Shown in pieces: positions 37,900 through 46,892 of a stretch of DNA of 64,000 bases. Source of the stretch: Tepidisphaeraceae bacterium (GTDB lineage: Bacteria; Planctomycetota; Phycisphaerae; Tepidisphaerales; Tepidisphaeraceae); assembly GCA_035998445.1 (NCBI GenBank), contig DASYHQ010000032.1, positions 179,444 through 243,443 on the forward strand. Reading direction: 5' to 3'. Each line of letters starts with the position of its first letter. Positions within the stretch are counted from its first letter, which is position 1. The notes beneath the pieces were generated by a model that was not told where the DNA came from, made no database searches, and was given only the letters and a program-made list of their open reading frames with translations. The position numbers were made by a program, and so were the translations under genes.

Positions 37900-38375
37900 C
37901 CCCTCGCCGTCGTCAGCCGCACGCCCACCTGCGCCAGCGATACGCCGGCCGAGCGCCCAAGGTCGACCGCAATCACGTGCTGAAGGAACGTCGACAGCAC
38001 ACCGGCGAACATCACGCCGATCGCGTGTTCGCCGTACGATTACGCCGCCGACCGAAACCGCGCGTCGATCGACGGCCGAAACCGGTTCTCCTTCAGCCCC
38101 TTCTTCACGGTCAGGTGCTTCTTCTCGATTAGCAGGTGATGGTCGGGCGGGGCGACGTAGATTGTGCCCCCCTTGATGGGCGTCCCATCTTGGGGGTGGA
38201 CAGCTGGCAACGTCCCGCACCAGCTCAGGATCTGCGGTAACGCGCTGGCGACAACCGGCGGAATGTGCAGGACGACGAAGACGGTGGCGGGCAAATCCTT
38301 AGGCGACACACGGACCAAGTCCTTCAACACCGAAGCCACGAGCCGACGCTCCAATTACGATACACCGAGCGCAAC
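37900..38375 (-). pseudogene. Decayed CheB-type methylesterase domain
   Basis: The main open frame (38040-38354) matches the CheB catalytic domain: VFVVLHIPPVVASALPQIL, LPAVHPQDGTPIKGGTIYVAPPDHHLL, KENRFRPSIDARFRSAA. It is broken three times. Upstream, the N-terminal IVIGASA motif lies in a different frame (about 38310-38358), and a stop precedes it. A TAA at 38042-38040 follows RSAA, after which the same frame goes on with SYGEHAIGVMFAGVL, as an intact protein would, before decaying. The catalytic Ser region and C-terminus are therefore lost. It is clearly a pseudogene, tail to tail with the hybrid kinase. Confidence 0.85.
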
Positions 38376-38668
38376 TCATCGCGGCATGGTACGACCGGCG
38401 ACTGGGCCATCGAAGGAACGTGAAAGGGCGCAACTAGCTTGGCAGCCCGGCTTGGCCCGGAATTCGAGCGAAAAAACACAACAATAATTGCGACAAATAG
38501 AGCTTTCAGCGCATGAAAAAGGCACGAAAAACGGGCCATTTCAGTACCCCCAAGGGGAGCCGAACCACTACCAAACTATTTAGAATATCAGCCGTATCTG
38601 AATTGGCGCCCGAAATTGCGCCCGAAACCATTGGTCAGGTCCGGTTCAACCGGTAGTCTCCAAGCACC
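38376..38668. other. AT-richer stretch before the integrase gene
   Basis: The 293 bases upstream of the integrase gene are clearly richer in A and T than the surrounding DNA (for example near 38465-38600), which fits acquired DNA and the integrase promoter or attachment region. A short hairpin CCGGTTCAACCGG lies at 38641-38653, just before the integrase start. No gene or tRNA end is convincing here. Confidence 0.45.
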
Positions 38669-40012
38669 ATGCTCAAGACCATCAAGAAACGCGGCCGGCC
38701 ACAGGCATCATACCGTTTGACCACCACGGGCGAACGAATCCACGGCCTCCTACGCCGGGCCGATGGCCGCTGGAAGATCTCGGCGACCCGCCAGACGTTC
38801 GTGGAACCCGACGAGATGCTCGCGGTCGCCCGCTTCCGACAATGGCAGGCAAAGCATCAGGGCGGGAACCTCGGCCAGCTTGCGGTCCACGCGACGGCCG
38901 AAGCGGCGATGATCGACATCGCCCGCCGCACCAACGCCGCAGGCGGATCGCTCTCGGCGACCGTCAAGCTAGCGGGGGAAGGCACCGGCGGCTGGGCGGT
39001 GACCGACCACACGCTGTCGCCCGAACAGTGGGCTTGGCTCAGGCACCAGATCATCGAGCGGCCGCAGTGGGTCGCTGAGCAGGTTGGCGTCGAGCAGGTT
39101 GGGTACATCCGAGACCTGAAGAGGCCTCGCACCTCTGAGACATTGAAGAAGGTCGGGGACCTCTACGCGGCTAAAGTTGGTCTGAGCGCCAACGAGGCGA
39201 GCAGATCCAAGCTAATGTCGAAAGAGTTTACCCGCGCCGCCGGAGCCGAGCGGATCAGTGACATCACGCACGACGCGGTCGTCGTCTACGAACGCGTCAT
39301 CCAGAGCGGCACGTACGCACCAAAGAGCATCCTGCACCGGATCCGGAAAGTCCGCACGATCCTGGCCTACGCGATCAAACGCGGCACGGCCGTCGCGGAT
39401 TGCCGTAAGGCCCTCGACATCACCGCGATGTTGGAAGTGCGGGACCACACGCCACTCGACCCGCGGCAGATTACGCCCCACCAGTTTTGGTCCATCTACG
39501 ACGCCGCCGCGGGGGCCGGCGATCGGGTCTTCGCCGCCCTCATGTTGACCGCTCTAAACGGCGCGTTTTACAGCAGCGAGGTCGCGAAGTTGAAGTGGCA
39601 GGAGATCGACCTGGACCGAGGCGAGATCGTCGCCCGTCGAACGAAGACCGGCGTGAGCAGGGTGGCCGTCCTTTGGCCCGAGACGGTCGAAGCCTTGAAC
39701 AATCTGGACCGGCCCGGCGAATATGTCTTCAACACGCGAGTGCGAAGTTACACGACATTCAGCGTCCTTGAGGCTTGGCGCAAGTATCGAGGAAATTCGG
39801 GTCAGCCCGAGGACGTGACCTTCGGCAGAATCCGTGATGCCGGCTTTACGGTCGCCTGCCGCATCAGCTTGGACCAAGCCCGCGTGCTTGCCGGTCTCCG
39901 GCTGCCCGGCGCCAGCGATCACTGCGTTCGTCGCAACCCTCAGTTCGTCGCCAATGCCTGCCGCGCGATCCATGACGAGTTTACGGCTGGTCGCAACAAA
40001 AGGAGTGGGTAG
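38669..40012 (+). CDS. Atypical tyrosine recombinase/integrase-like protein
   Basis: The product has 447 residues. Residues about 160-250 look like a SAM-like core-binding domain (LKKVGDLYAAKVGL ... ILHRIRKVRTILAYAIKRG), and about 265 onward a phage-integrase catalytic domain (LMLTALNGAFYSSEVAKLKWQEIDLDRGEIVARRTKTG). The box I Arg, normally in G-x-R-x-[SG]-E, is replaced (NGAFYSSE). The usual HxLRR box is not found; the nearest match is FGRIRDAGFT. Loss of these residues suggests an inactive or unusual recombinase. No Shine-Dalgarno is visible. It lies at one edge of the scarred mobile island. Confidence 0.7.
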   Translation: MLKTIKKRGRPQASYRLTTTGERIHGLLRRADGRWKISATRQTFVEPDEMLAVARFRQWQAKHQGGNLGQLAVHATAEAAMIDIARRTNAAGGSLSATVKLAGEGTGGWAVTDHTLSPEQWAWLRHQIIERPQWVAEQVGVEQVGYIRDLKRPRTSETLKKVGDLYAAKVGLSANEASRSKLMSKEFTRAAGAERISDITHDAVVVYERVIQSGTYAPKSILHRIRKVRTILAYAIKRGTAVADCRKALDITAMLEVRDHTPLDPRQITPHQFWSIYDAAAGAGDRVFAALMLTALNGAFYSSEVAKLKWQEIDLDRGEIVARRTKTGVSRVAVLWPETVEALNNLDRPGEYVFNTRVRSYTTFSVLEAWRKYRGNSGQPEDVTFGRIRDAGFTVACRISLDQARVLAGLRLPGASDHCVRRNPQFVANACRAIHDEFTAGRNKRSG

Positions 40013-40196
40013 ATCCGTCCCGCCGTCGGCGACACGAAGTCGACAACGCCCGCTGCCAAACAGGAAGCGGCAAAAGGGAAGCTGAGGCGGCACGTTAGGG
40101 CCGTGAAATGCGGACGCACATGCTCTGTCTCAACCCCCTCGATGTTCGGCGCTCGTTCGGTGGCGCGGCCGCTTCGCGGCGGTTACATCCTAAGGG

Positions 40197-41205
40197 ATGG
40201 TCACCAGCAAATCGCCGCGGAAGGTCTTGAAGTTGGCTTATGAGCTGGGGCTCGACGTGCTGCCCTCGTACTTCAGCCCGTTCAGCCGGCACGACGGGTT
40301 CACCAAGCCGCAGTTGTTCGCGTGCCTCGTCCTGCGCGAACATCAGCGAAAGAGCTTCCGCGGCATAGAGGCGTTGCTGGTCGACTCACCGCAGTGGCTG
40401 GCGGACATTGGTTTGACGAAGGCCCCGGACCACAACACGCTGTCGCGCGCGTTCAACGCGTTCGTCACGCCGGGCCTGGCCGAGTCGATGCTCGACCTGA
40501 CGGCGAAGCTCGCCGCCAGCCGCAAGCTGTTGCGGGGCGACGGGCTCAAGCCGTTGACGCTCGACTCGAGCATGTTCGAGAGCCGGCACGTCAGCCGGCA
40601 CTTCGAGCGGCGTCAGCAGGACGGCAAGCGTCGGTCGACGAAGTCGAAGACGTCGCCGAACCCTCGTAAAAAAGGGGCGGTTCGTGGGGCCGGCCGGTGA
40701 ACCGACGGCGGCGGACGGTCGTGCGTCGGCTGCCGAAGCTGTCGCTGGCCGTCGACGCCGCGTCGCACGTCGTGCTCGCCGCGATCGCCAGCACCGGGGC
40801 CGGCGGCGACCAGCCGTACCTGAACGGACTGCTGTTTCACGCGTGGCGGCGGACCGAAGGCCGCGTGCGGTGCGTGGTGGCCGACGCGGGTTACGACTCG
40901 GAGGACAACCACCGGATCGCGCGGCGGGACATGGGCGTGCGTTCGATCATCCCGCCAAGGCCGGCCGCCCGACGGCGAACTTGCCGACGGAACCGATGCG
41001 GCGGAACATGTACCACCGCTTCAAACGCAAGGCCGACGCCCGCGCGTACGGCCAACGCTGGCAGGCCGAGACGGCCAACAGCATGATCAAACGCAACCTC
41101 GGCTCGGCCATGCGTGCCCGCAGCGCGGTCGGCAGGCGACACGAGCTGCTGCTCCGCGTGCTGACGCACAACATCATGCTGCTGGCGGAGGGTCGAGCGG
41201 CTGTC
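40197..41205 (+). pseudogene. IS4/IS5-type DDE transposase broken into three frames
   Basis: The first part (40197-40700) has the N-terminal region and the first catalytic Asp in LTLDSSMFESRH. The second (about 40672-40960) follows in the -1 frame and has the second Asp in VVADAGYDSEDN. The third (about 40965-41200) is again shifted -1 and has the catalytic Glu in RWQAETANSMIKRNLG. The first shift falls on an A6G4 run at 40668-40677 where slippage could happen; the second has no such signal and looks like a one-base deletion after IIPP. The 3' end abuts the IS110 element. The element is probably inactive. Confidence 0.85.
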
Positions 41206-41212
41206 TTCATCG

Positions 41213-42187
41213 TCAAGCTCCGAGAACAAGATTTTCGTTCCACGCGGTTTTGGTTTTGAGCATCACATTGAGGATGATCAGGATCTTTCGCATGCACGCG
41301 ACCATGACCACCTTGAATGCCTTGCCGGCGGCGGTCAGCCGGTCGGCGTAGGCCTTGATCGTCGGGTTGTGACGCTTGGCCACCCACGCGGCCATGAACA
41401 ACGCGCTGCGGGCGTCCCGCCGGCCGCCGCGGATCATGCGTTTCCCATGCTGCTTGCCGGAATCGTGGTTCATCGGCGCGACGCCGGCCAGGGACGCGAC
41501 CTGCTCCCGGTTGAGCTTGCCCAGTTCGGGCAGGTCCGCGACCAGGCGGAAGGCGATGGTCTTGCCGATGCCCGGCACGCCGTCGATCAACGCGACGCGC
41601 TCCTTCCATTGCGGGTCGTTGTCGATCAGCGACTCGAGCGCCGCGTCGATCTGCGCGACCTGTTTGTCCAGGTGCTTGAGGTGCTGCCTGACCTGCCGCA
41701 CGGCCAAAGCGCCGACGGCCCGTTGGGCACGGTTGACCTCCATCGTGCGCATGGCGACGAGCTGGCGTCGACGCGTTAATAGTTCGTCGAGCAGAACCTG
41801 CTGCGCGGACGGGACCTCGCTGGGCCGCGGCTCCAGGCGCATGGCGAACTCCGCGAGGACGCGTGCGTCGATGCGGTCGGTCTTGGCGAGCGTGCCCATC
41901 GCCTGGGCGAAGCGTCGGACGCGCGTCGGGTTGACGACCGCCACCGCGACGCCCGCCGTCAGCAACCCGACGGCGACCCGGCGTTCGTAGCCGCCGGTGG
42001 ACTCGACGACCACGAGGCGGACCGCGTGGGGCTTGAGTTGGCGCAACAGGGCGTCGATTCCCTCCTCGGAGTTGGGCAAAGAGAGCGTCGGGTCCGCCTG
42101 GCGTGACGGCCCGACGCGTAGGTGGACGTCGAGCGTGTCCTTAGAGACGTCGACGCCGACAAATACCGGTGATGAAGGATCGGTCAT
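41213..42187 (-). CDS. IS110-family transposase (DEDD recombinase)
   Basis: The product has 324 residues, the usual length. The RuvC-like DEDD residues are visible: Asp in VFVGVDVSKDTLDVHL, Glu in LVVVESTGGYE, and two Asp in LAKTDRIDARVLAEF. A coiled-coil segment follows (about 150-200), then the Tnp domain with IDGVPGIGKTIAFRLV and MNHDSGKQHGKRMIRGGRR, whose Ser is the probable nucleophile. The ATG at 42187 is chosen since the family begins close to VGVDVSK. The frame is intact, unlike every other mobile gene nearby, so it is probably the latest arrival and may be active. Confidence 0.93.
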   Translation of the reverse strand: MTDPSSPVFVGVDVSKDTLDVHLRVGPSRQADPTLSLPNSEEGIDALLRQLKPHAVRLVVVESTGGYERRVAVGLLTAGVAVAVVNPTRVRRFAQAMGTLAKTDRIDARVLAEFAMRLEPRPSEVPSAQQVLLDELLTRRRQLVAMRTMEVNRAQRAVGALAVRQVRQHLKHLDKQVAQIDAALESLIDNDPQWKERVALIDGVPGIGKTIAFRLVADLPELGKLNREQVASLAGVAPMNHDSGKQHGKRMIRGGRRDARSALFMAAWVAKRHNPTIKAYADRLTAAGKAFKVVMVACMRKILIILNVMLKTKTAWNENLVLGA

Positions 42188-42410
42188 GGAAACATCCCTG
42201 CCTTGCAGATGCGAACTGCGGACCGCCGCCGCGAGGCGTCCCGCGTTCTGGCGGCTGTTCGGGCTTGGACCACGACGCCGACGACGATCCGGCTCGACCA
42301 CGGCCTCGCGGCCCAGACAGGCTCGATCTGCCGTCGGCGGGCGTGCCGCCAGCGACTCGGTTGGCTCGTCCGCTGGCGACGCACCGGAAACCATTGAACC
42401 AGATTTACGG
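42188..42410 (-). ncRNA. Candidate bridge-RNA region of the IS110 element
   Basis: IS110-family transposases use a structured RNA, transcribed from the element's own non-coding end, to choose target and donor sites. Here the only non-coding part of the element is the 200-odd bases upstream of the transposase, the position seen in the IS110 (not IS1111) group. The region is GC-rich with many short inverted repeats. No specific loops were assigned, so the boundaries and even the presence of the RNA are inferred. Confidence 0.4.
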
Positions 42411-42417
42411 TGCGTAT

Positions 42418-42657
42418 TTAAGATACAAGACAGAGCAGGACGGGCGCCCAATGTGGCGCACCCGTCGCGTCCATCCACGACAGCCCGGCCTGTGCGGCGG
42501 GCGTGATCGGGGTGGCCGCGTGGTTGACCACTTAACCCAACCGGGCAACTACGCTTGCTGCAAACGCACCGGTGGTGCCGCCGCCCACGTATCGCAGGAA
42601 CGACTTGCGGCTAACGGTGCCCTTGTTACAGATCACGACATTCCGTAAACCATCCAT
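42418..42657 (-). pseudogene. Broken gene start with Tat-type signal
   Basis: From the ATG at 42657 the frame encodes 41 residues including VSRKSFLRYVGGGTTGAFAAS, a twin-arginine-like signal (RK in place of RR), then stops at TAA 42534-42532. The same frame continues with VVNHAATPITPAAQAGLSWMD to 42418, near the IS110 end. It looks like the 5' end of an exported-protein gene that has an internal stop and has lost its 3' part to the insertion. Confidence 0.6.
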
Positions 42658-42754
42658 GATTTGTCCGATTCTGTTAACAGCAGCCAGAAAACGTTTGTCC
42701 GGTCGAGCAGCGACGGCGGCGTACGTCGCGTCGCGATTGAGGCCTGCCGGGCGC

Positions 42755-44034
42755 TTACTGCGTGCGACCGGTCGGAGTTAACGTCAGTTCCTTTTCCGTC
42801 GACAAGAAATGCCGGTGTGGCGATTCGTCTAACACATACGGCCCCACCCTTCGGTCGAAGTTCAGCAGCAGCATCGTTTGATCATCCGCGGCGGGGCGGG
42901 CTTCGGGTTCGAACGACTCGCTCGCGTACCGTGCGATCGAACTGATGCGCACGCTATCCAGTTGTCCGTCGAGTGCGTCAACCGCCGACCCACCGCGGCC
43001 AACGTCGCCGCCGACGATCAGCGGAAGCTCGTTGTCCTTCAGTTCACCCTCACGGTTCCCACGCGCGACGAGGCGCCCATCGACGTACAGTCGCAGCTCG
43101 TGACCGTCGAAGACCGATGCGACGTGGTACCAGCAGTTGGTGTCCAGGCGCAGCGTCGCGGGGCCCGAACGGTCAAACACCTGTCGCCAATGAATGCGCT
43201 CGCGGTGGGACGGCCATTGTTCACGAAGATGCCGTACCCGCTGTTCTGCATCTTGCTCAGCAGGCCCTGTCGATCCTTGTACGAGCGGGCCAGGAAGTGG
43301 GTCTCCAAGGTGAACTGCTTGCCGGGCAGCCTCATCATCGTCGGCGGCACTGGAAGGGCAGCGTTGCCGCTCAAGTCCAACGCGTTCGGTTGAGCAACGG
43401 CCGCGTCGAATTCCATCGGCAACGGCACGCGCCGGGTTGGCACCGCGTAGCGGTGGCTCGGCGCGAGATAATCGGCATCAACGACGAACTCCAACGCCCT
43501 CAACGTGCTGTCATCCAACGGGGACGCCACACGGCGGACGCGAAACGGGACCGTCGCCTCGCCACCGGCAGCCAAGGTCACATGCTCGTGATCCGGCGCC
43601 GCGCCCCAGCGGCTATCGTCGCTCTCCGGGACGATCGTATATTCGACCGATCGGGTCGTGGGATTGACGATGCGCACCTTCACGAGTTGCTGGGCCGATC
43701 CGTCCGGCCCCATCGCGATCGGCGCGTCGAGCTTGGGCTCGGCCCGGCTTAGGCGCAGCGTCTGCTCCGTAAGCTCGCCGGTGATCTCGCGCACGTCCAT
43801 CGCGGTGCCGACCGGGAACGCGGCCATCGCCACTTGGGCTTTGCGCACAGTCACGACGTGATAGTGATGAAGCCACCCTGCCTCGGGGACCGCGCCGTTC
43901 TGGCCACTGCCGGTCGACGCGAGCGTAACGTACTCGATGCCGTCCTTCGCGTCGTATCGCATGCGGTGGATGTGCCCGGCGAAGACGGCCGTCACGTTCC
44001 CCGCCTCCACCAGCAGGCGCCTATTCCAAACTTG
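42755..44034 (-). pseudogene. Truncated, frameshifted metallophosphoesterase with LamG-like domain
   Basis: The fragment begins in mid-gene with RLLVEAGNVTAVFAGHIHRMRYD, where GHIH is the last metal motif of calcineurin-like phosphoesterases; all earlier metal and catalytic motifs are missing. A beta-sandwich and a LamG-like domain follow (ALDLSGNAALPVPPTMMRLPG, YGIFVNNGRPTASAF). A frameshift at about 43155-43168 moves the rest into a second frame (LDTNCWYHVASVFDGHELRL to the stop at 42755). The truncation point is within about 15 bases of the stop of the GH gene at 44047 and in the same frame as it, showing a deletion junction. Confidence 0.82.
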
Positions 44035-44046
44035 TATCGCCGGCCG

Positions 44047-46803
44047 TCACTTGTGGAAAACGATTATGGCGACATCGCCCGGTTCTAGCGTCAACGTGAG
44101 CGTGCCGTTGGCGAGCGAGGCCAAATCGACCAGGGCCTCGTGGTGCTTTACCTTCTCTTCGTCGAGGTTGGTGTCGCGCGGGTCACCGGTTAAGCCGTAG
44201 CGCGTGATCGATGTCGCAGCGAAGGGGGCGACGAGTTGCACCTCGTGGGCCGACCGCAGGTCGAGGTTCACCACCGCGACCGCCGTCTGATCACCGCCAA
44301 CGGCGGCGTGGGCGCGGATGAGTTGCGTCGACCGCTTCTTCGGCGGCGTGTTCCGGCGAAGGTCGGCTTGCGACCGGGGCAGGTCCATCTCCATCGATGG
44401 GCTTCCGCTCACGGTCACCTCGACCAGGTCGGCGTTGGCCATCGTGCGGTTGATCAATGTCTGGGCCAGGAAGCCCGGGCTGGGTCGGAAGCCGTTGGCG
44501 AACGAGGTGTGGCTGTTCCACCAGCGACCCTGCCCGAAGCTGAGGTAGCACTGGTAGGTCCAGCCTTTGCCCCAAGCGTCGAGCCAGGCGTCGAGGATCG
44601 CGACGCCCATGGCGCGGGACTTGCCGTAGTACTCGCCGGCGCGGTCCTCCTCCTTCGACTTGGCCCGCAGCCCGAAACCGGACGGCCCGCCTTCGTAGGC
44701 GCTCATGCGGACGTTGAACCCCATCTTGCGGAGGCGCTGGTGGGCCTTGGCCTGTCGGGCCCACTCCTCCTCCTTATCCAGGCGATAGGACAGAAGCGTC
44801 TTCTGCACGCCGGCGTCGTCGATGCTGGTCTGGCTGGCCTCACCGGTTTCCCAGCGGGGGCCGATGTAGGTGGCGTGGCTGTGGTAATCGTTGGCTCCAC
44901 CGGCGGCGACGGTGGCCTCCTGGCCGTAGCCGGTGACGGACCCGTCCGCCGTCACGCCGGCGCTGTAGTTGCCACCGAAGCAGAACTTGATCACGGCGCG
45001 ATCGAGGTGGGGGCTCTGCTGCATCTGTTCGATCATGTACTTGCCCCACAAGCCAAAATCGCGCCCGGCCCGGTTTACGGTGTTGCGGCGACCAAGGCCG
45101 ATCCAGTCGTCCATCGCGCGGTTGTGCCAGTTCTCGTTGCCGAACTCGATGATGATCTCGCGGAAGTCGCTCGTCCAGGGCCGCCCGTGTCCGCGCTGTT
45201 GGAATCGCTTGAACGCGAACGGTTTCGCCTGCGGCGTGTCCTGAGCGGCGTCGTAGGGCGCGCATAGGTACTCGATCAACTGACGGTACTCATCCTCGGT
45301 GTGCGTGATCTGCGTCATGATCCACGGCACCGCACGGTTCTCCGGCGCGTCACCGGTGCGCTCGAGGATGGTGAGCGCTTTCGGCAGCGTGGTCGCCTGA
45401 TTGTTCTGAACGTTGATGGTGCTGCTCACCTTCACCGTCGTGTCGGGCGTCCAACTGCACAGCGCTTCCATGGTTCCCTGGGAAAGGCCCGCCCAGATGC
45501 GCACCGCGCCCTTTCGGCCGGTGGTGGGCTGCGTGCTCATCAGTTCGTCGAACAGCTTGCGGTGGACGACAAACGGTTTGTCGGCGTCGCCGGGCTCGTA
45601 TACCGGTTGCAGTTTCACGTTGTCGAGCAGCAGTTTGCCGTCACCGGCATACCGGATCACGGCCCCTTCGATGCCACCGTCGGCGGGCACGTCGGGCGCG
45701 GTGAACTCGAAGCCGACTCGCTGCCACTGTTCGGTGACGTCGAACTCGCGCGCGATGGGTTGGCCAAAGTATCCCCTGTCGAGCGCGTTGGGTCCGTTCC
45801 CACCAAAGCCGAGCGTGACCTTGCCCGTCGATCCACCGTCTCGCTTCACCCACGCTTCGTAGCGATGGGTTACTCCAGCATCCAGCGTGCTATACCAGAA
45901 CGAGTCCTCGCGTCCGGTGCCGCCGAACAGCTTGTTCCAGACCTGGGCGACGCCACCTTCCGGCGTAAGTTCGAGCGCGCCATGATCGCCGTTCATATCG
46001 ATCGGGACATCGGATGCAAGCGGCACCTGGCGCACGGCGCCGGCGACGACATCCCAGTTGGATCGCACGCCACCCTTACCGACACGCGGGTGGAACTCGG
46101 CGGGGTCAGGCCACGCGAAGGTGCGTTGGACCATCACGACGTCGTCCATTCGCAGCAATTCGCCGCCTTCATAGTAGACGCGCCAGCCTTGGGCGATCTT
46201 TTCCTGCTCGGGCTTGGACAGGGCCGTCCAAGCGGCGAAATCGTCGGGTACGCCGTCGGCGGTCCAGCCACCGCCGGGCAGTTCGCGCGTCGCACCTTTG
46301 GCCGTGACCGTCGTGCGAAACAACGGGAGGCAACGGGTGCCCTTAGACGTGTCGAGCACCTTCCCACCTTGGGCCCACGCTGCGTCCTCGTAGGGGAGCG
46401 GTTTGCCTTCGGCGTCGACGAACCGGTAAGCGCGAAAGGCGGCGCCACTGTAGGTGCCGGTGGCATACAGCAGGTAGTTGCTTGTGCCCGGCCCGTCGAG
46501 CGTGACCCAATATCGCCCCTTGTCCTGCCCACTATCGATGACGCGGTAGAGGTTGCGCATCGTGACCGGTTCGAAGCCGGAATTGAAGATAATGTTGCCC
46601 GCGCTGTGCTTGGTCCCCCCAACGTCGCCGAAGCCGTTGAGCCCGAGCGGCTCGACGTCCACCGCCTTGCGAAGCACGCGATCGGTGACCGTGAGGCGCG
46701 TCGCTGCCTGGCCGAACATCATCCCCGGCGCAGCGAACAGCGCCAGCAGCAGGGCAGCGCGAAACCCGCGACGAGATACGATCTTGTGAGACAGCTTATC
46801 CAT
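44047..46803 (-). CDS. Large secreted glycoside hydrolase, clan GH-A-like
   Basis: The product has 918 residues. The ATG at 46803 has AGGG eight bases upstream; a GTG three codons earlier is possible. VSRRGFRAALLLALFAAPG is a Tat-like signal. Two or three N-terminal beta-sandwich regions lead to a barrel at about 440-800. Glu557 in IIIEFGNENWHNRAMDDW is the likely acid/base (the N-E pair of clan GH-A) and Glu704 in VRMSAYEGGPSGFG the likely nucleophile. A C-terminal beta domain (about 830-918) is like those of GH39, GH51 and GH44 enzymes. I cannot place it in a family. It is last in the second carbohydrate module. Confidence 0.72.
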   Translation of the reverse strand: MDKLSHKIVSRRGFRAALLLALFAAPGMMFGQAATRLTVTDRVLRKAVDVEPLGLNGFGDVGGTKHSAGNIIFNSGFEPVTMRNLYRVIDSGQDKGRYWVTLDGPGTSNYLLYATGTYSGAAFRAYRFVDAEGKPLPYEDAAWAQGGKVLDTSKGTRCLPLFRTTVTAKGATRELPGGGWTADGVPDDFAAWTALSKPEQEKIAQGWRVYYEGGELLRMDDVVMVQRTFAWPDPAEFHPRVGKGGVRSNWDVVAGAVRQVPLASDVPIDMNGDHGALELTPEGGVAQVWNKLFGGTGREDSFWYSTLDAGVTHRYEAWVKRDGGSTGKVTLGFGGNGPNALDRGYFGQPIAREFDVTEQWQRVGFEFTAPDVPADGGIEGAVIRYAGDGKLLLDNVKLQPVYEPGDADKPFVVHRKLFDELMSTQPTTGRKGAVRIWAGLSQGTMEALCSWTPDTTVKVSSTINVQNNQATTLPKALTILERTGDAPENRAVPWIMTQITHTEDEYRQLIEYLCAPYDAAQDTPQAKPFAFKRFQQRGHGRPWTSDFREIIIEFGNENWHNRAMDDWIGLGRRNTVNRAGRDFGLWGKYMIEQMQQSPHLDRAVIKFCFGGNYSAGVTADGSVTGYGQEATVAAGGANDYHSHATYIGPRWETGEASQTSIDDAGVQKTLLSYRLDKEEEWARQAKAHQRLRKMGFNVRMSAYEGGPSGFGLRAKSKEEDRAGEYYGKSRAMGVAILDAWLDAWGKGWTYQCYLSFGQGRWWNSHTSFANGFRPSPGFLAQTLINRTMANADLVEVTVSGSPSMEMDLPRSQADLRRNTPPKKRSTQLIRAHAAVGGDQTAVAVVNLDLRSAHEVQLVAPFAATSITRYGLTGDPRDTNLDEEKVKHHEALVDLASLANGTLTLTLEPGDVAIIVFHK

Positions 46804-46892
46804 GGTGTTCACCCTGGTTGAGGTAAATAGGAATTTCCCGGAGCGGTCGCCAATGCGCCACCCGTTGGCGCGTCGCGCGACGACCTGTCGTC

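Larger units (their letters stand above)
41205..42410 (-). mobile_element. IS110-family insertion sequence (approximate limits)
   Basis: The element comprises one intact transposase gene and a roughly 200-base non-coding region upstream of it. It lies between the broken transposase and a broken Tat-signal gene, and seems to have inserted at the 3' end of the former. IS110 elements lack terminal inverted repeats and make short or no target duplications, so the ends given here are estimates. Confidence 0.7.

Noticed and set aside
38630..38665. tRNA-3'-end-like string (GGTTCAA with a CCGG stem) before the integrase
   Set aside because: The stem is only four pairs plus a five-base loop and no acceptor or anticodon arm fits; not a tRNA or convincing att site.
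44236..46821. Two long plus-strand frames opposite the large glycosidase
   Set aside because: Shadow frames; the minus-strand protein has a Tat-like signal, catalytic motifs and a ribosome site.
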